Source: VXRN01 sp963664365 (GTDB lineage Bacteria; Chloroflexota; Dehalococcoidia; Lucifugimonadales; UBA1123). From it: a stretch of DNA of 64,000 nt. The stretch covers positions 2,852,001-2,916,000 of the forward strand of contig OY761144.1 in NCBI GenBank assembly GCA_963664365.1, given 5' to 3'. The position numbers and the translations under genes are program-made. Each line of letters begins with the position of its first letter. The stretch's first letter is position 1. Shown here in pieces: positions 41,346 through 49,527 of the stretch. The notes below the pieces were generated by a model. The model saw only the letters and a program-made list of their open reading frames with translations, made no database searches and had not been told where the DNA came from.

Positions 41346-42262
41346 GGGTCAGGCGGTTTGTCGTCATCTTCATGGTCGTCTGAGTGTGACGGGTATATCT
41401 CCTTGTGCTTCCGCCGGCGGCGTTCTTCGATTTCGGGCCACTGCTTTTGGCGTTCGTATCGCAGGTCGATCTCTTCCCAGAACTTGGCGGCTTCCTCTTT
41501 GGCATAGGGGGCTACCTGCTCGTCGGTAACGTTCAGGTAGCGGGAGTGGTCGAGTTTGGGGAGGTTTGGGTCGGGGGTCAGTTCGCCCTCGTCCTTCATG
41601 CGTTGGAGTTCTGCGCGGGCCTCGGCCACTTTCACGGGATCGACGTATCTCACCTTGGGGGGTTGGGGCGTCTCTTCGGCGGGCTCGGGCCTAGTGAGGG
41701 CGCGGCCGGTTCCGAGGATGCGGTCGATCAGGATGCGGACAGCCCTGACGCGGTGGTATGGCGTGACCTTCGGATAGTCTTCGGAGCGGGCGATTTCTTC
41801 GAGCGCCTCGCGGATGGTCTGTCCGTTGTTGGTGATTTCGAGGATGTGGTTTTGGATGGTGAAGTGGATAGTGGATGGTGGAGAGTTTTTAGTGGATTGT
41901 GGCGAGTTGGTAGTTGGGACGGGGCCTAGGGCCTGGTCCAGGGTGTCTTTGATTTGGGTTACGGGGCGGGGGTTGGCGGCGGGCACCGAGGGCGATTCGC
42001 GAATCGCCCCTACGTCGTTGTCGTTGGATTTGGGGGTTGGGGCCGGGTCGGGGTTGATTTGCTTGGGGGCTTTGCCGAAGCCTCTGTCGGCTAGGATGGT
42101 GGCGGCGGCGATGCGGTCGTTGGTGGTGGCGTTCTGGTCGTTGCCTTGGGCGATGTCGTGTAGGATCTCGATGAGTTCGAGACCGTAGTTGGTGTCCTCG
42201 AGTATGGCGTCGGCGAAGTCGAGGGCGGGGTTCGATGGTGTCTGTTGGGTTGTGGTGGTCAT
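41342..42262 (-). CDS. Two-unit repeat protein, putative small-terminase-like partner
   Basis: This 306-residue protein is encoded directly upstream of, and overlapping, the terminase gene (ATGA). It has two copies of a ~40-residue unit, at residues 26-64 (GLELIEILHDIAQGNDQNAT, then DRIAAATILADRGFGK) and 141-184 (LEITNNGQTIREALEEIARS, then RVRAVRILIDRILG). Low-complexity linkers separate them and a charged C-terminal helix (EEIDLRYERQKQWPEIEERR) follows. Operon position suggests a DNA-recognition subunit for the motor. It is paralogous to the 6882-7859 product. A GATTCGCGAATC palindrome within the linker is read as VGAIRESPS. Confidence 0.7.
   Translation of the reverse strand: MTTTTQQTPSNPALDFADAILEDTNYGLELIEILHDIAQGNDQNATTNDRIAAATILADRGFGKAPKQINPDPAPTPKSNDNDVGAIRESPSVPAANPRPVTQIKDTLDQALGPVPTTNSPQSTKNSPPSTIHFTIQNHILEITNNGQTIREALEEIARSEDYPKVTPYHRVRAVRILIDRILGTGRALTRPEPAEETPQPPKVRYVDPVKVAEARAELQRMKDEGELTPDPNLPKLDHSRYLNVTDEQVAPYAKEEAAKFWEEIDLRYERQKQWPEIEERRRRKHKEIYPSHSDDHEDDDKPPDP
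41989..42014 (-). repeat. Dispersed GGGCGATTCGCGAATCGCCC palindrome inside the 41342 gene
   Basis: The palindrome GGGCGATTCGCGAATCGCCC followed by CTACG is a variant of the intergenic element at 50941-50968 (GGGGCGGTTCGCGAACCGCC). It lies in frame in the linker at about residues 84-92. This is a second case of a dispersed repeat occupying a linker of this protein family. Confidence 0.75.
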
Positions 42263-42310
42263 TGGTTCTTCAATAAGAAGGATAGTACATAGGTTTGGCG
42301 GTTGTCAAGG

Positions 42311-43313
42311 GTCAGAAGCAGGATTTGCGGGATTGGGGGATATTCAGGATGGGTTGGTGGGTGGATATAGGTTGTCCACGAAGGACACTAAGGGCGCGAA
42401 GGGGTTGTTGTGGTTGTCTTGGCCGGGGTTCAGGGATTTTAGATTCCTCGCTGCGCTCGGAATGACAGGAGGGGCGGCTCGGAATGACAGGAGGGGCGGC
42501 TCGGAATGACAGGAGGGGTGGCTCGGAATGACAGGGGGGCGAGTGGAATGGCGGTTGGTGTATGGTGGTTGATGGGGTTGTCTGAACTGTGATTTTTGTG
42601 ATTGGGGTGATTTCGCTGATTGGGGGTTGTCAAAAGCAGGATTTACGGGATTGGAGGATTTTCAGGATGGGTTGGTGGGTGGATATAGGTTGTCCACGAA
42701 GGAGACTAAGGGCGCGAAGGGGTTGTTGTGGTTGTCTTGGCCGGGGTTCAGGGATTTTAGATTCCTCGCTGCGCTCGGAATGACAGGAGGGGCGGCTCGG
42801 AATGACAGGAGGGGCGGCTCGGAATGACAGGAGGGGCGGCTCGGAATGACAGGGGGGCGAGTGGAATGTCGGTTGGTGTATGGTGGTTGATGGGGTTGTC
42901 TGAACTGTGATTTTTGTGATTGGGGTGATTTCGCTGATTGGGGGTTGTCAGAAGCAGGATTTACGGGATTGGAGGATTGGCGGGATGGGTTGGTGGGTGG
43001 ATATAGGTTGTCCACGAAGGACACTAAGGGCGCGAAGGGGTTGTTGTGGTTGTCTTGGCCGGGGTTCAGGGATTTTAGATTCCTCGCTGCGCTCGGAATG
43101 ACAGGAGGGGCGGCTCGGAATGACAGGAGGGGTGGCTCGGAATGACAGGGGGGGTGGCTCGGAATGACAGGGGGGGCGAGTGGAATGGCGGTTGGTGTAT
43201 GGTGGTTGATGGGGTTGTCTGAACTGTGATTTTTGTGATTGGGGTGATTTCGCTGATTGGGGGTTGTCAGAAGCAGGATTTGCGGGATTGGGGGATATTC
43301 AGGATGGGTTGGT
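42311..43313. repeat. 318-bp tandem repeat array, three units plus a partial fourth, with nested 22-bp repeats
   Basis: Units start at 42311, 42629, 42947 and 43266 (periods 318, 318 and 319). The last is only 48 bases long. Each unit contains CAGGATTT(A/G)CGGGATTGG near its start, then GGTTGTCCACGAAGGA, then four copies of a 22-bp CGGAATGACAGGAGGGGCGG-type subrepeat at mid-unit, and TGTCTGAACTGTGATTTTTG near its end. Units are >90% identical by eye. The array fills the space upstream of the two-unit gene and ends before the ABC exporter. Pieces recur at 6767, 7121, 16500 and 32466. Confidence 0.95.
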
Positions 43314-43445
43314 TTGGGGGTTGGGGGATGTTCAGGGAGAGGGAATATTCGCGCTTTCGTGGCGCGCCTACTAAACTAAAGTGACACAGGCTCCGCGTCA
43401 AGGGGTTTATGCTAGTATGAAACTCACCACAACCCGAGGGCCAAG

Positions 43446-44201
43446 TTGAACCCAAACGAAAACTTCGTCGCAGCCCGCCATCTCAGAAAGTCCTTTGGCC
43501 CCATTTTGGCCGTGGAGGACGTCTCGTTCTCCATCCGCGCCCAGGAGATATTCGGCCTGCTCGGGCCGAACGGCGCGGGCAAGACCACGACCATACGGAT
43601 GCTCTCGACCGTTCTTCGTCCCGACGACGGCGACGTGACGATAGGCGGCTATTCCATTTCGCATGAGAGCGACGAGGTCCGCAAGATCATCGGCGTCTGC
43701 CCGCAGGAACTCGCCCTCTACCCAGATCTCTCCGCGATGGACAACCTCGTCTTCTTCGGAAGAATGGCAGGACTGAATCGCAGGGAAGCGCGCGACTCCG
43801 CCACTCAGAACCTGGATCTGGTCGGGCTGCTCGACCGCGCCAAGGACAATGTGGACGACTTCTCAGGCGGCATGAAGCGCCGCGTCAACATGGCTATCTC
43901 ACTCATGAGCCGCCCGCGCCTTCTGATCCTCGACGAGCCTACCGTCGGCATAGACCCCCAATCCCGCAACCACATCTTCGAGACTGTCGAGAGCCTGCGC
44001 GACGACGGAATGACCGTCCTCTATACCACGCACTACATGGAGGAGGCCGACCGACTCTGCGACCGGCTCGGCATCATGGACAACGGCCGGCTGATCAGGC
44101 TCGGCAGCCCGCATGAGCTAAAGTCCGAGATCGGCGACCCCGACCACGTCACCCTCGAAAGCGTCTTCCTAGAGCTGACAGGCAGGAGCTTGAGAGATTA
44201 G
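43446..44201 (+). CDS. ABC-2 type exporter, ATP-binding subunit
   Basis: This 251-residue ATPase has Walker A GPNGAGKTTT (residues 40-49), a Q-loop at CPQELALYPDLS, signature FSGGM (139-143), and Walker B LLILDEP (159-165) with the H-switch in YTTHYMEEADR. It matches the CcmA/DrrA-type drug and lipid exporter ATPases. TTG at 43446 appears to be the start; the ATG-less region upstream is the repeat array spacer. The two permeases follow at once. Confidence 0.94.
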   Translation: MNPNENFVAARHLRKSFGPILAVEDVSFSIRAQEIFGLLGPNGAGKTTTIRMLSTVLRPDDGDVTIGGYSISHESDEVRKIIGVCPQELALYPDLSAMDNLVFFGRMAGLNRREARDSATQNLDLVGLLDRAKDNVDDFSGGMKRRVNMAISLMSRPRLLILDEPTVGIDPQSRNHIFETVESLRDDGMTVLYTTHYMEEADRLCDRLGIMDNGRLIRLGSPHELKSEIGDPDHVTLESVFLELTGRSLRD

Positions 44202-44208
44202 CCGTCCA

Positions 44209-45375
44209 CTGCATATCGCCCTCCTCGAACTCAACCGCTACCTCCGCAACAGGGGGGAGTTGGCCTTCAGCATCGCGCTTCCCATCGTACTGTTCGCGCT
44301 GATGTATGGCGCGTTCGGCGGCGAGGAGTCGTTCCATGCCACGGCCAACGTGGTCGATCTGGACGGCGGCGTCCACGCCCGAAATCTGGTAGATCGGCTC
44401 GACGCCCTCGATGAGATTACGGTCAAGGAGAGAACGCTCGAAGACGCCGAGGCTGCGCTCGACCGCTCGGCGATACTCATGGCGGTCGTCGTTCCGGCCG
44501 GTTTCAGCGCGACGCTGGACAATGGCGGCGCCGCGTCACTGCTGTTCAAGCAGCGCGGACACGGCGGAGAGACGGGCCAGATTGTCGCCGGCATGGCGCA
44601 GGCGGTGTCTCAGGAGATGGGCGGCGACATTCAGGCGCGCCGACTCGTGAACGCGGCGCTGGACGGCTCGGAGGTCACGCCGGAGCGGATCGATGCCGCC
44701 ATAGACGCGGTATCGACGCGGTCGCTCTTGAACCCGCCGGTTCGCGTGGAGGCGCGGCAGCTAGGCGGAGAACCGCCGGACATCCTGGACAGGATGCTGC
44801 CGGGAATGGTGGTCATGTTCCTGATGTTCGCGGTCACGCTGGGCGCTCAGACTCTGGTGGAAGAGCGCCGCATCGGGACGCTGGAGCGTCTTATGACCAC
44901 TCGGCTGGGAGTCAATCAGCTATTCGTTGGCAAGTTCGTCTCGGGTGTGCTGCGCGCTATGATCCAAGCAATTGTGCTCCTGTCGCTCGCGTTCATAGTT
45001 CTCGGGATCGGCGACGTAGTTGACTTCGTCGAGTTGCTGCTTCTGTCGGCGTTCGTTGCCGCCGCGGTCAGCGCGGTCAGCTTGGTCATAGGCGCATTCG
45101 CCCGCACCCGGGACCAGGCTACATGGGCAGCCGTGGTGTTCACGATGTTCATGACCGTGTTCGGCGGCACCTTCTTCGACGTCAGCGCCGGACCCCTCTC
45201 GGTCCTGTCGAAGTTCACCATCAACGGTCACGCAATAGACGCGATGGCGTCGGCGCTGTCGGCGGGCGAAAGCCTGGGCCAGCAGGGCCTGGAGATGTCG
45301 ATAATGGCGGGCGTCACAATAGTCGGACTGATAATTGCCAGAGCGTTGTTCAAAGTAACAGAAGGGGGCCGCTAG
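44209..45375 (+). CDS. ABC-2 type exporter permease, first subunit
   Basis: This membrane protein of ~388 residues begins, by homology, with LHIALLELNRYLRNRGELAF, in the first cytoplasmic helix. No ATG, GTG or TTG exists in frame before TTG at 44260, which would cut into that helix. Initiation at CTG (44209) or ATT (44197, overlapping the previous stop) is therefore likely. A first TM helix, a large extracytoplasmic loop (~residues 45-200) and five more helices form the ABC2_membrane_3 layout, with the TLVEERRIGTLERLMTTRLG segment. It partners with the next gene. Confidence 0.85.
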   Translation: MHIALLELNRYLRNRGELAFSIALPIVLFALMYGAFGGEESFHATANVVDLDGGVHARNLVDRLDALDEITVKERTLEDAEAALDRSAILMAVVVPAGFSATLDNGGAASLLFKQRGHGGETGQIVAGMAQAVSQEMGGDIQARRLVNAALDGSEVTPERIDAAIDAVSTRSLLNPPVRVEARQLGGEPPDILDRMLPGMVVMFLMFAVTLGAQTLVEERRIGTLERLMTTRLGVNQLFVGKFVSGVLRAMIQAIVLLSLAFIVLGIGDVVDFVELLLLSAFVAAAVSAVSLVIGAFARTRDQATWAAVVFTMFMTVFGGTFFDVSAGPLSVLSKFTINGHAIDAMASALSAGESLGQQGLEMSIMAGVTIVGLIIARALFKVTEGGR

Positions 45376-45376
45376 A

Positions 45377-46564
45377 TTGGGCGTAATCGCGCGGCAATCG
45401 CTGCTGATAGCCGCGAAGGACACTAAAATCTTCTTCAAAGACCGCTTCGCGGTGGGTTTCTCGTTCCTGTTCCCGTTCCTGTTCATAGTAGGATTCTCCC
45501 TCGCGCTGAGCGGCCAGGGGCCGACGGACAGCCAACTGGTATTCACAGCCGCTACTCAGGAAGAGACCGGGCTGAGTCACGAGATACTCGACGGTATGTC
45601 TCGGCAAGAGGGAGGCGCGGTCAGAGTGGTCGAGTACAGCGCGGCCCTCGATGAGTTGGAGCGGGGCGACATCGAGGGTTTCGTCGCGTTTCCGGCAGAT
45701 TTCAGCGAGGGGGTTTTCAGCGGCCAGCCGGTCGTCCTTGAGGTAATCGTCGGCAGCGGCTCGGTCGAAGCCGAAGCCGCGCTGACCGGATTCGCTCGGT
45801 CTATCGCGGGGAACGTGTCGGTTGCAGGAAACGCCTTACGCGCGATTCGGGAGATTGCCGCCGGAAACCCGGCGCTCATTCAGAACGCGGACATGACCGC
45901 TCTCATGAGAGGACCAACTCCCATAATCGGGTTCGAGGTCGAAAGGGTGGGAGAAGTCAGACCATTCAAGTCCTCGAACTTCACTCTGCCGGGTTACCTG
46001 ACGATGTTCGTGTTCTTCGCCGCGGCCCTGAGCGCGGAAGCCATCGCCCGCGAGCGGCAGACTCACACGCTGGAGCGGCTGATGTCGAACGGAACGCGGC
46101 GCGAGTCGATAATCTTCGGCAAGTTCATCGGCGCCTTGTACAGAGGGGTCATGCAGTTGGTGGTGATGTGGACGGTCGGCATATTCGCCTTCAACATAGA
46201 CCTCGGCGTGTCGCCGCTCGCGGTCGTTCTGCTTTCGATGCTGATGGCGCTCGCCGCGGCGTCGTTCGGAGTTTTGCTTGCCAGCTTCGTCAATGATGTC
46301 AAAACGGCGGCCACGGCCGGGGTGCTGGTGTCGCTGACGCTCGCTCCGCTCGGAGGAAGTTGGTGGCCGCTGTTCATCACGCCGCAGTGGATGCAGTCTC
46401 TGGCCAAGCTCACACCCCACGGGTGGGCGAACGGCGGATTCAACAAGCTGATGCTGTTCGGGGCCGAGTTCGGCGACGTGAGCCAGGAGATGATCGCGCT
46501 GGGGGCGTTCGCGGCGGTGTTCTTGGCAGTGGCGCTATGGCGGTTCCGAGTCTCAGCGACGTGA
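45377..46564 (+). CDS. ABC-2 type exporter permease, second subunit
   Basis: This 395-residue protein is a paralog of the preceding permease. It has an N-terminal cytoplasmic amphipathic part, a first helix (VGFSFLFPFLFIVGFSLALS), a ~190-residue extracytoplasmic loop, then AIARERQTHTLERLMSNGTR and five helices. TTG at 45377 with GAAGGGGG upstream is the start, one base after the previous stop codon. Together with the ATPase it makes a complete heteromeric exporter. The substrate is not indicated by neighbours. Confidence 0.92.
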   Translation: MGVIARQSLLIAAKDTKIFFKDRFAVGFSFLFPFLFIVGFSLALSGQGPTDSQLVFTAATQEETGLSHEILDGMSRQEGGAVRVVEYSAALDELERGDIEGFVAFPADFSEGVFSGQPVVLEVIVGSGSVEAEAALTGFARSIAGNVSVAGNALRAIREIAAGNPALIQNADMTALMRGPTPIIGFEVERVGEVRPFKSSNFTLPGYLTMFVFFAAALSAEAIARERQTHTLERLMSNGTRRESIIFGKFIGALYRGVMQLVVMWTVGIFAFNIDLGVSPLAVVLLSMLMALAAASFGVLLASFVNDVKTAATAGVLVSLTLAPLGGSWWPLFITPQWMQSLAKLTPHGWANGGFNKLMLFGAEFGDVSQEMIALGAFAAVFLAVALWRFRVSAT

Positions 46565-46573
46565 GGGGCGTAG

Positions 46574-46975
46574 TCAGGCGACGAATTCGGCGGGGGCAAT
46601 TGCGACGTTGGGGAACTCCCGCAGCAATTGTGAGTCGGATGTTACGAGCGGAACTCCCAGATGCCGGGCCAATGCCACAAACTCGCAGTCGTAAGCCGAG
46701 CAGGTGGAGTCGGAGACGAGTCGCATAACGTCCGCGGAGTTCACCTCATGCTCATGACCATCCATCAAGTCTTCTGCTTCGCGAAGGGTACTGAGCGCTT
46801 GGTCGAAAGTGAAGATACCGGCCCGCATGTATCCAGCCATTGCATTTCTAAACTCGGACCGCCACAGCAAAGGCGCGTGCCAGTCTGGGTCCTTGTGAAG
46901 AACTGACTGAGCCAGTTCGCGATTTGGACCGGGCGTCATCGCATAGACGAGAAGATTGGTGTCTGCGACTATCAC
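46574..46975 (-). CDS. PIN-domain toxin (VapC/FitB-like)
   Basis: This 133-residue PIN ribonuclease has Asp5 in MIVADTNLLVY, a Glu in WRSEFRNAMAGYM, an Asp in SAYDCEFVALARHL, and VTSDSQLLREF. All four acidic positions are normal. It overlaps its RHH antitoxin gene upstream by four bases. The pair converges on the ABC exporter. Confidence 0.92.
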   Translation of the reverse strand: MIVADTNLLVYAMTPGPNRELAQSVLHKDPDWHAPLLWRSEFRNAMAGYMRAGIFTFDQALSTLREAEDLMDGHEHEVNSADVMRLVSDSTCSAYDCEFVALARHLGVPLVTSDSQLLREFPNVAIAPAEFVA

Positions 46976-47226
46976 AGACGCCCTTCTCTCTTGAACCGAT
47001 TCAATTCTTCATCATCGGTTATCCAGACTCCGGCTTCCGCCAATTCTCGGCGGTGCTCATCAATTCTCCGCATGAGAGCTTCACGTTCGTGCTCGTCCCG
47101 AGGGAACCGTGTAGAAAGAATCCGCTGCATGGCTTCCTCCTCCACACTGCGACCGTTTTCGTGTGCGCTCTTTTCAAGCTTCTTCAGAAGGTGGTCCGGG
47201 ATGTTGTTAATGGTCAGCGTTGCCAT
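46972..47226 (-). CDS. FitA-like ribbon-helix-helix antitoxin
   Basis: This 84-residue protein begins MATLTINNIPDHLLKKLEKS, then AHENGRSVEEEAMQRILSTR, the FitA/Arc-type RHH DNA-binding part. A charged C-terminal tail (EAGVWITDDEELNRFKREGR) would wrap the PIN toxin. The gene is first in a two-gene unit. sucD lies 10 bases upstream on the same strand, so cotranscription with the succinyl-CoA ligase genes is possible. Confidence 0.85.
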   Translation of the reverse strand: MATLTINNIPDHLLKKLEKSAHENGRSVEEEAMQRILSTRFPRDEHEREALMRRIDEHRRELAEAGVWITDDEELNRFKREGRL

Positions 47227-47236
47227 GATTCGGCTC

Positions 47237-48118
47237 CTATTCCTGCATCATCTCTTGGACGGTGACGCCGATCTCTCCGGGCGCGGGGATGATCGAGACT
47301 CCGGCGGCGGCCAGCGCTTTGACCTTTTCATTGGCGCGGCCCGCGCTGCCGGTGATGATCGCTCCGGCGTGACCCATGCGCTTGCCCGGCGGCGCGCTCT
47401 GACCGACTATCAGCGCGGCGACGGGCTTGGTGAACTCGTCGCTGCCAATGAACTCGGCGGCTTCCTGTTCTTTGGCGCCGCCGATCTCGCCGATCATCAC
47501 CACGCCGTCGGTGTCAGGGTCGTCTTGGAAGAGACGTAAGATGTCCACGAAGGAGGAGCCGTTGACCGGATCGCCGCCGATTCCGACGCACGTGGACTGC
47601 CCGATGCCCAGTCCGGTAAGCTGGCCCACCGCCTCGTAGGTGAGCGTGCCGCTGCGCGAGACGACTCCCATCCGTCCGGGCATGTGGATGTGGCCCGGCA
47701 TGATGCCCATCTTGAAGTTCTCACCTGGCGATATGATGCCGGGACAGTTGGGGCCGATCAGGGTCGTCGGCTTGCCCTTGAGGTAACGGACGACGCGGAC
47801 GGTGTCCATGATCGGGATGCCCTCGGTTATGCAGGCGATGACCGAGATACCGGCGTCGGCGGCCTCCACTATCGCATCGGCTGCGAACGGTGGCGGAACG
47901 AACACCAGTGAGGCGTCGGCCCCGGTTTCTTCAACGGCCTGCTCGACGGCGTTGTACACGGGCACGTCGCCATCGAATATCTGCCCGCCGCGTCCGGGCG
48001 TCACGCCGGACACAAGGTTCGCGCCGTATTCGCGGGAGCGCATCGCGTGGAAACTGCCCTCGCGTCCGGTGATGCCCTGAACCATGAGCCTCGTGTTACT
48101 GCCCACCAAAATGCTCAT
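47237..48118 (-). CDS. sucD: Succinyl-CoA ligase (ADP-forming) alpha subunit
   Basis: SucD carries the phosphohistidine of the TCA-cycle enzyme that couples succinyl-CoA cleavage to ATP synthesis. The 293-residue protein has the CoA-binding N-terminus (VQGITGREGSFHAMRSREYG), the IGPNCPGIISPGE motif, and the catalytic His250 in KRMGHAGAIITG. The length is standard. It follows sucC by 78 bases on the same strand. Confidence 0.97.
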   Translation of the reverse strand: MSILVGSNTRLMVQGITGREGSFHAMRSREYGANLVSGVTPGRGGQIFDGDVPVYNAVEQAVEETGADASLVFVPPPFAADAIVEAADAGISVIACITEGIPIMDTVRVVRYLKGKPTTLIGPNCPGIISPGENFKMGIMPGHIHMPGRMGVVSRSGTLTYEAVGQLTGLGIGQSTCVGIGGDPVNGSSFVDILRLFQDDPDTDGVVMIGEIGGAKEQEAAEFIGSDEFTKPVAALIVGQSAPPGKRMGHAGAIITGSAGRANEKVKALAAAGVSIIPAPGEIGVTVQEMMQE

Positions 48119-48196
48119 CTATTTGCTCCTGCCTTCGTCGTTTCGACTCCGCCGACGGGAGCCATGTCGCCTTCTTTCGCTACCATATCTCTCTCC

Positions 48197-49354
48197 TCAT
48201 CCGGCGTTGCGGATGGCCTGGGCGGCCTGATTGAGGTCGTCCACTAGCACGACGTCGAGGCCGGAATCAGCCATGATCCGGCGGCCTTCGTCGGCGTTGG
48301 CGCCGAGCATCCGCACTACCATGGGCCTCATCTTTTCGGGCGACTTCTCAGCGGCCATTACGAATCCGCGCGCGGCAATGTCGCAGCGCAGGATGCCGCC
48401 GAAGATGTTTACGAGCACTCGCTTGACGCTTTCGTCGGACAGCACGATCTCCAGCGACTTGGATACTTTCGCCTCGTCAGCGCCGCCTCCGATGTCGAGG
48501 AAGTTGGCGGGCGACGCTCCGGTGGCGTGGGTTACGTCCATCGTCGCCATCGCGAGGCCCGCGCCGTTGACGATGCAGCCGACGTCGCCGTCCAGCTTGA
48601 CGTAGTTGATGTCGAACTCGCTCGCCTCGACCTCCAACGGGTCTTCCTGATCGACATCGCGCAGTCCGGCGAGGTCGCGATGCCTGAACATCGCGTCGTC
48701 GTCGATGCTTATCTTGGCGTCCATCGCCAGCGCTCGCCCGTCGGCGGTGACGCCGAGCGGGTTGATCTCGACGAGGGAGCAGTCGTTTTCCTCGAACAGC
48801 TTGTAGAGGGACGACATTAGGCCGGCCACCGGCCGGTTCAGTTCAGGAGCGACGCCCAGGCCGTAGGCGAGTTTCCGCCCCTGGAAGGGCTGGAGTCCGA
48901 GCGCCGGATCGACGGCTACGGTGATTATCTTCTCGGGAGTCGTTTCGGCGACCTCTTCGATCTCCATGCCTCCGGCGGCGCTGGCAATCGCGACGATTCC
49001 CTCAGCAGCGCCGTCGATAGCCATGCCGACGTACAACTCGGTTTCGACGTTGACGACCTCCTCGACGAGCACGCTGCCAATGGGCGCTCCCTCCGGTCCG
49101 GTCTGGAAGGTGACGAGAGTGGAGCCGATGAGAGCCTCGGCGGCTTCGGCGGCTTCGGCGGGAGAGTTGACGACCTTGATTCCGCCGGCCTTGCCGCGGC
49201 CTCCTGCGTGAACCTGCGCCTTGACGACCGCTCGTCCGCCAAGCTCTTCCGCGATCTCAGCCGCCTCGTCGGGCGTGGCCGCGACCCGGCCTTTGGGTAT
49301 TGGAATGCCGTATCGCGCGAAGATGTCTTTGGCATGGTACTCGTGGATCTTCAT
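48197..49354 (-). CDS. sucC: Succinyl-CoA ligase (ADP-forming) beta subunit
   Basis: This 385-residue ATP-grasp subunit begins MKIHEYHAKDIFARYGIPIP, the conserved family N-terminus. The frame also opens 15 codons upstream (to 49399), but family length favours 49354. VVKAQVHAGGRGKAGGIKVV is the nucleotide-binding loop. SLVEINPLGVTADGRALAMD and NIFGGILRCDIAARG are conserved metal and active-site segments. It is the upstream gene of sucCD. Confidence 0.97.
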   Translation of the reverse strand: MKIHEYHAKDIFARYGIPIPKGRVAATPDEAAEIAEELGGRAVVKAQVHAGGRGKAGGIKVVNSPAEAAEAAEALIGSTLVTFQTGPEGAPIGSVLVEEVVNVETELYVGMAIDGAAEGIVAIASAAGGMEIEEVAETTPEKIITVAVDPALGLQPFQGRKLAYGLGVAPELNRPVAGLMSSLYKLFEENDCSLVEINPLGVTADGRALAMDAKISIDDDAMFRHRDLAGLRDVDQEDPLEVEASEFDINYVKLDGDVGCIVNGAGLAMATMDVTHATGASPANFLDIGGGADEAKVSKSLEIVLSDESVKRVLVNIFGGILRCDIAARGFVMAAEKSPEKMRPMVVRMLGANADEGRRIMADSGLDVVLVDDLNQAAQAIRNAG

Positions 49355-49527
49355 CTGATCGCTCCGCGTGGTGATATTCGCAGAGGTATTGTACAGCACA
49401 GGGCGGCAGGGCTGGGAATCAGGGGCGCTTCCGAATTGCCCGTTAGTCGGAGATTGTCATAGGATGTACCAGAAGTATCTGTTGGGCATTCCAAACTTGA
49501 CGCTTGCCAGCCGTGTTGGGGTGAGGC

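Noticed and set aside
42189..43145. A family of three similar ~65-residue proteins (LVGGYRLSTK-type) in the repeat array
   Set aside because: They are the same frame opened by the tandem DNA units, with no ribosome site and no coding-type variation.
42311..43313. CRISPR array
   Set aside because: Units are 318 bases long with no unique spacers; the intervening sequence is itself repeated. No cas genes are nearby.
49354..49527. A further small gene between sucC and the histidine kinase
   Set aside because: Only short frames without ribosome sites occur; the region is best read as the divergent promoter spacer.
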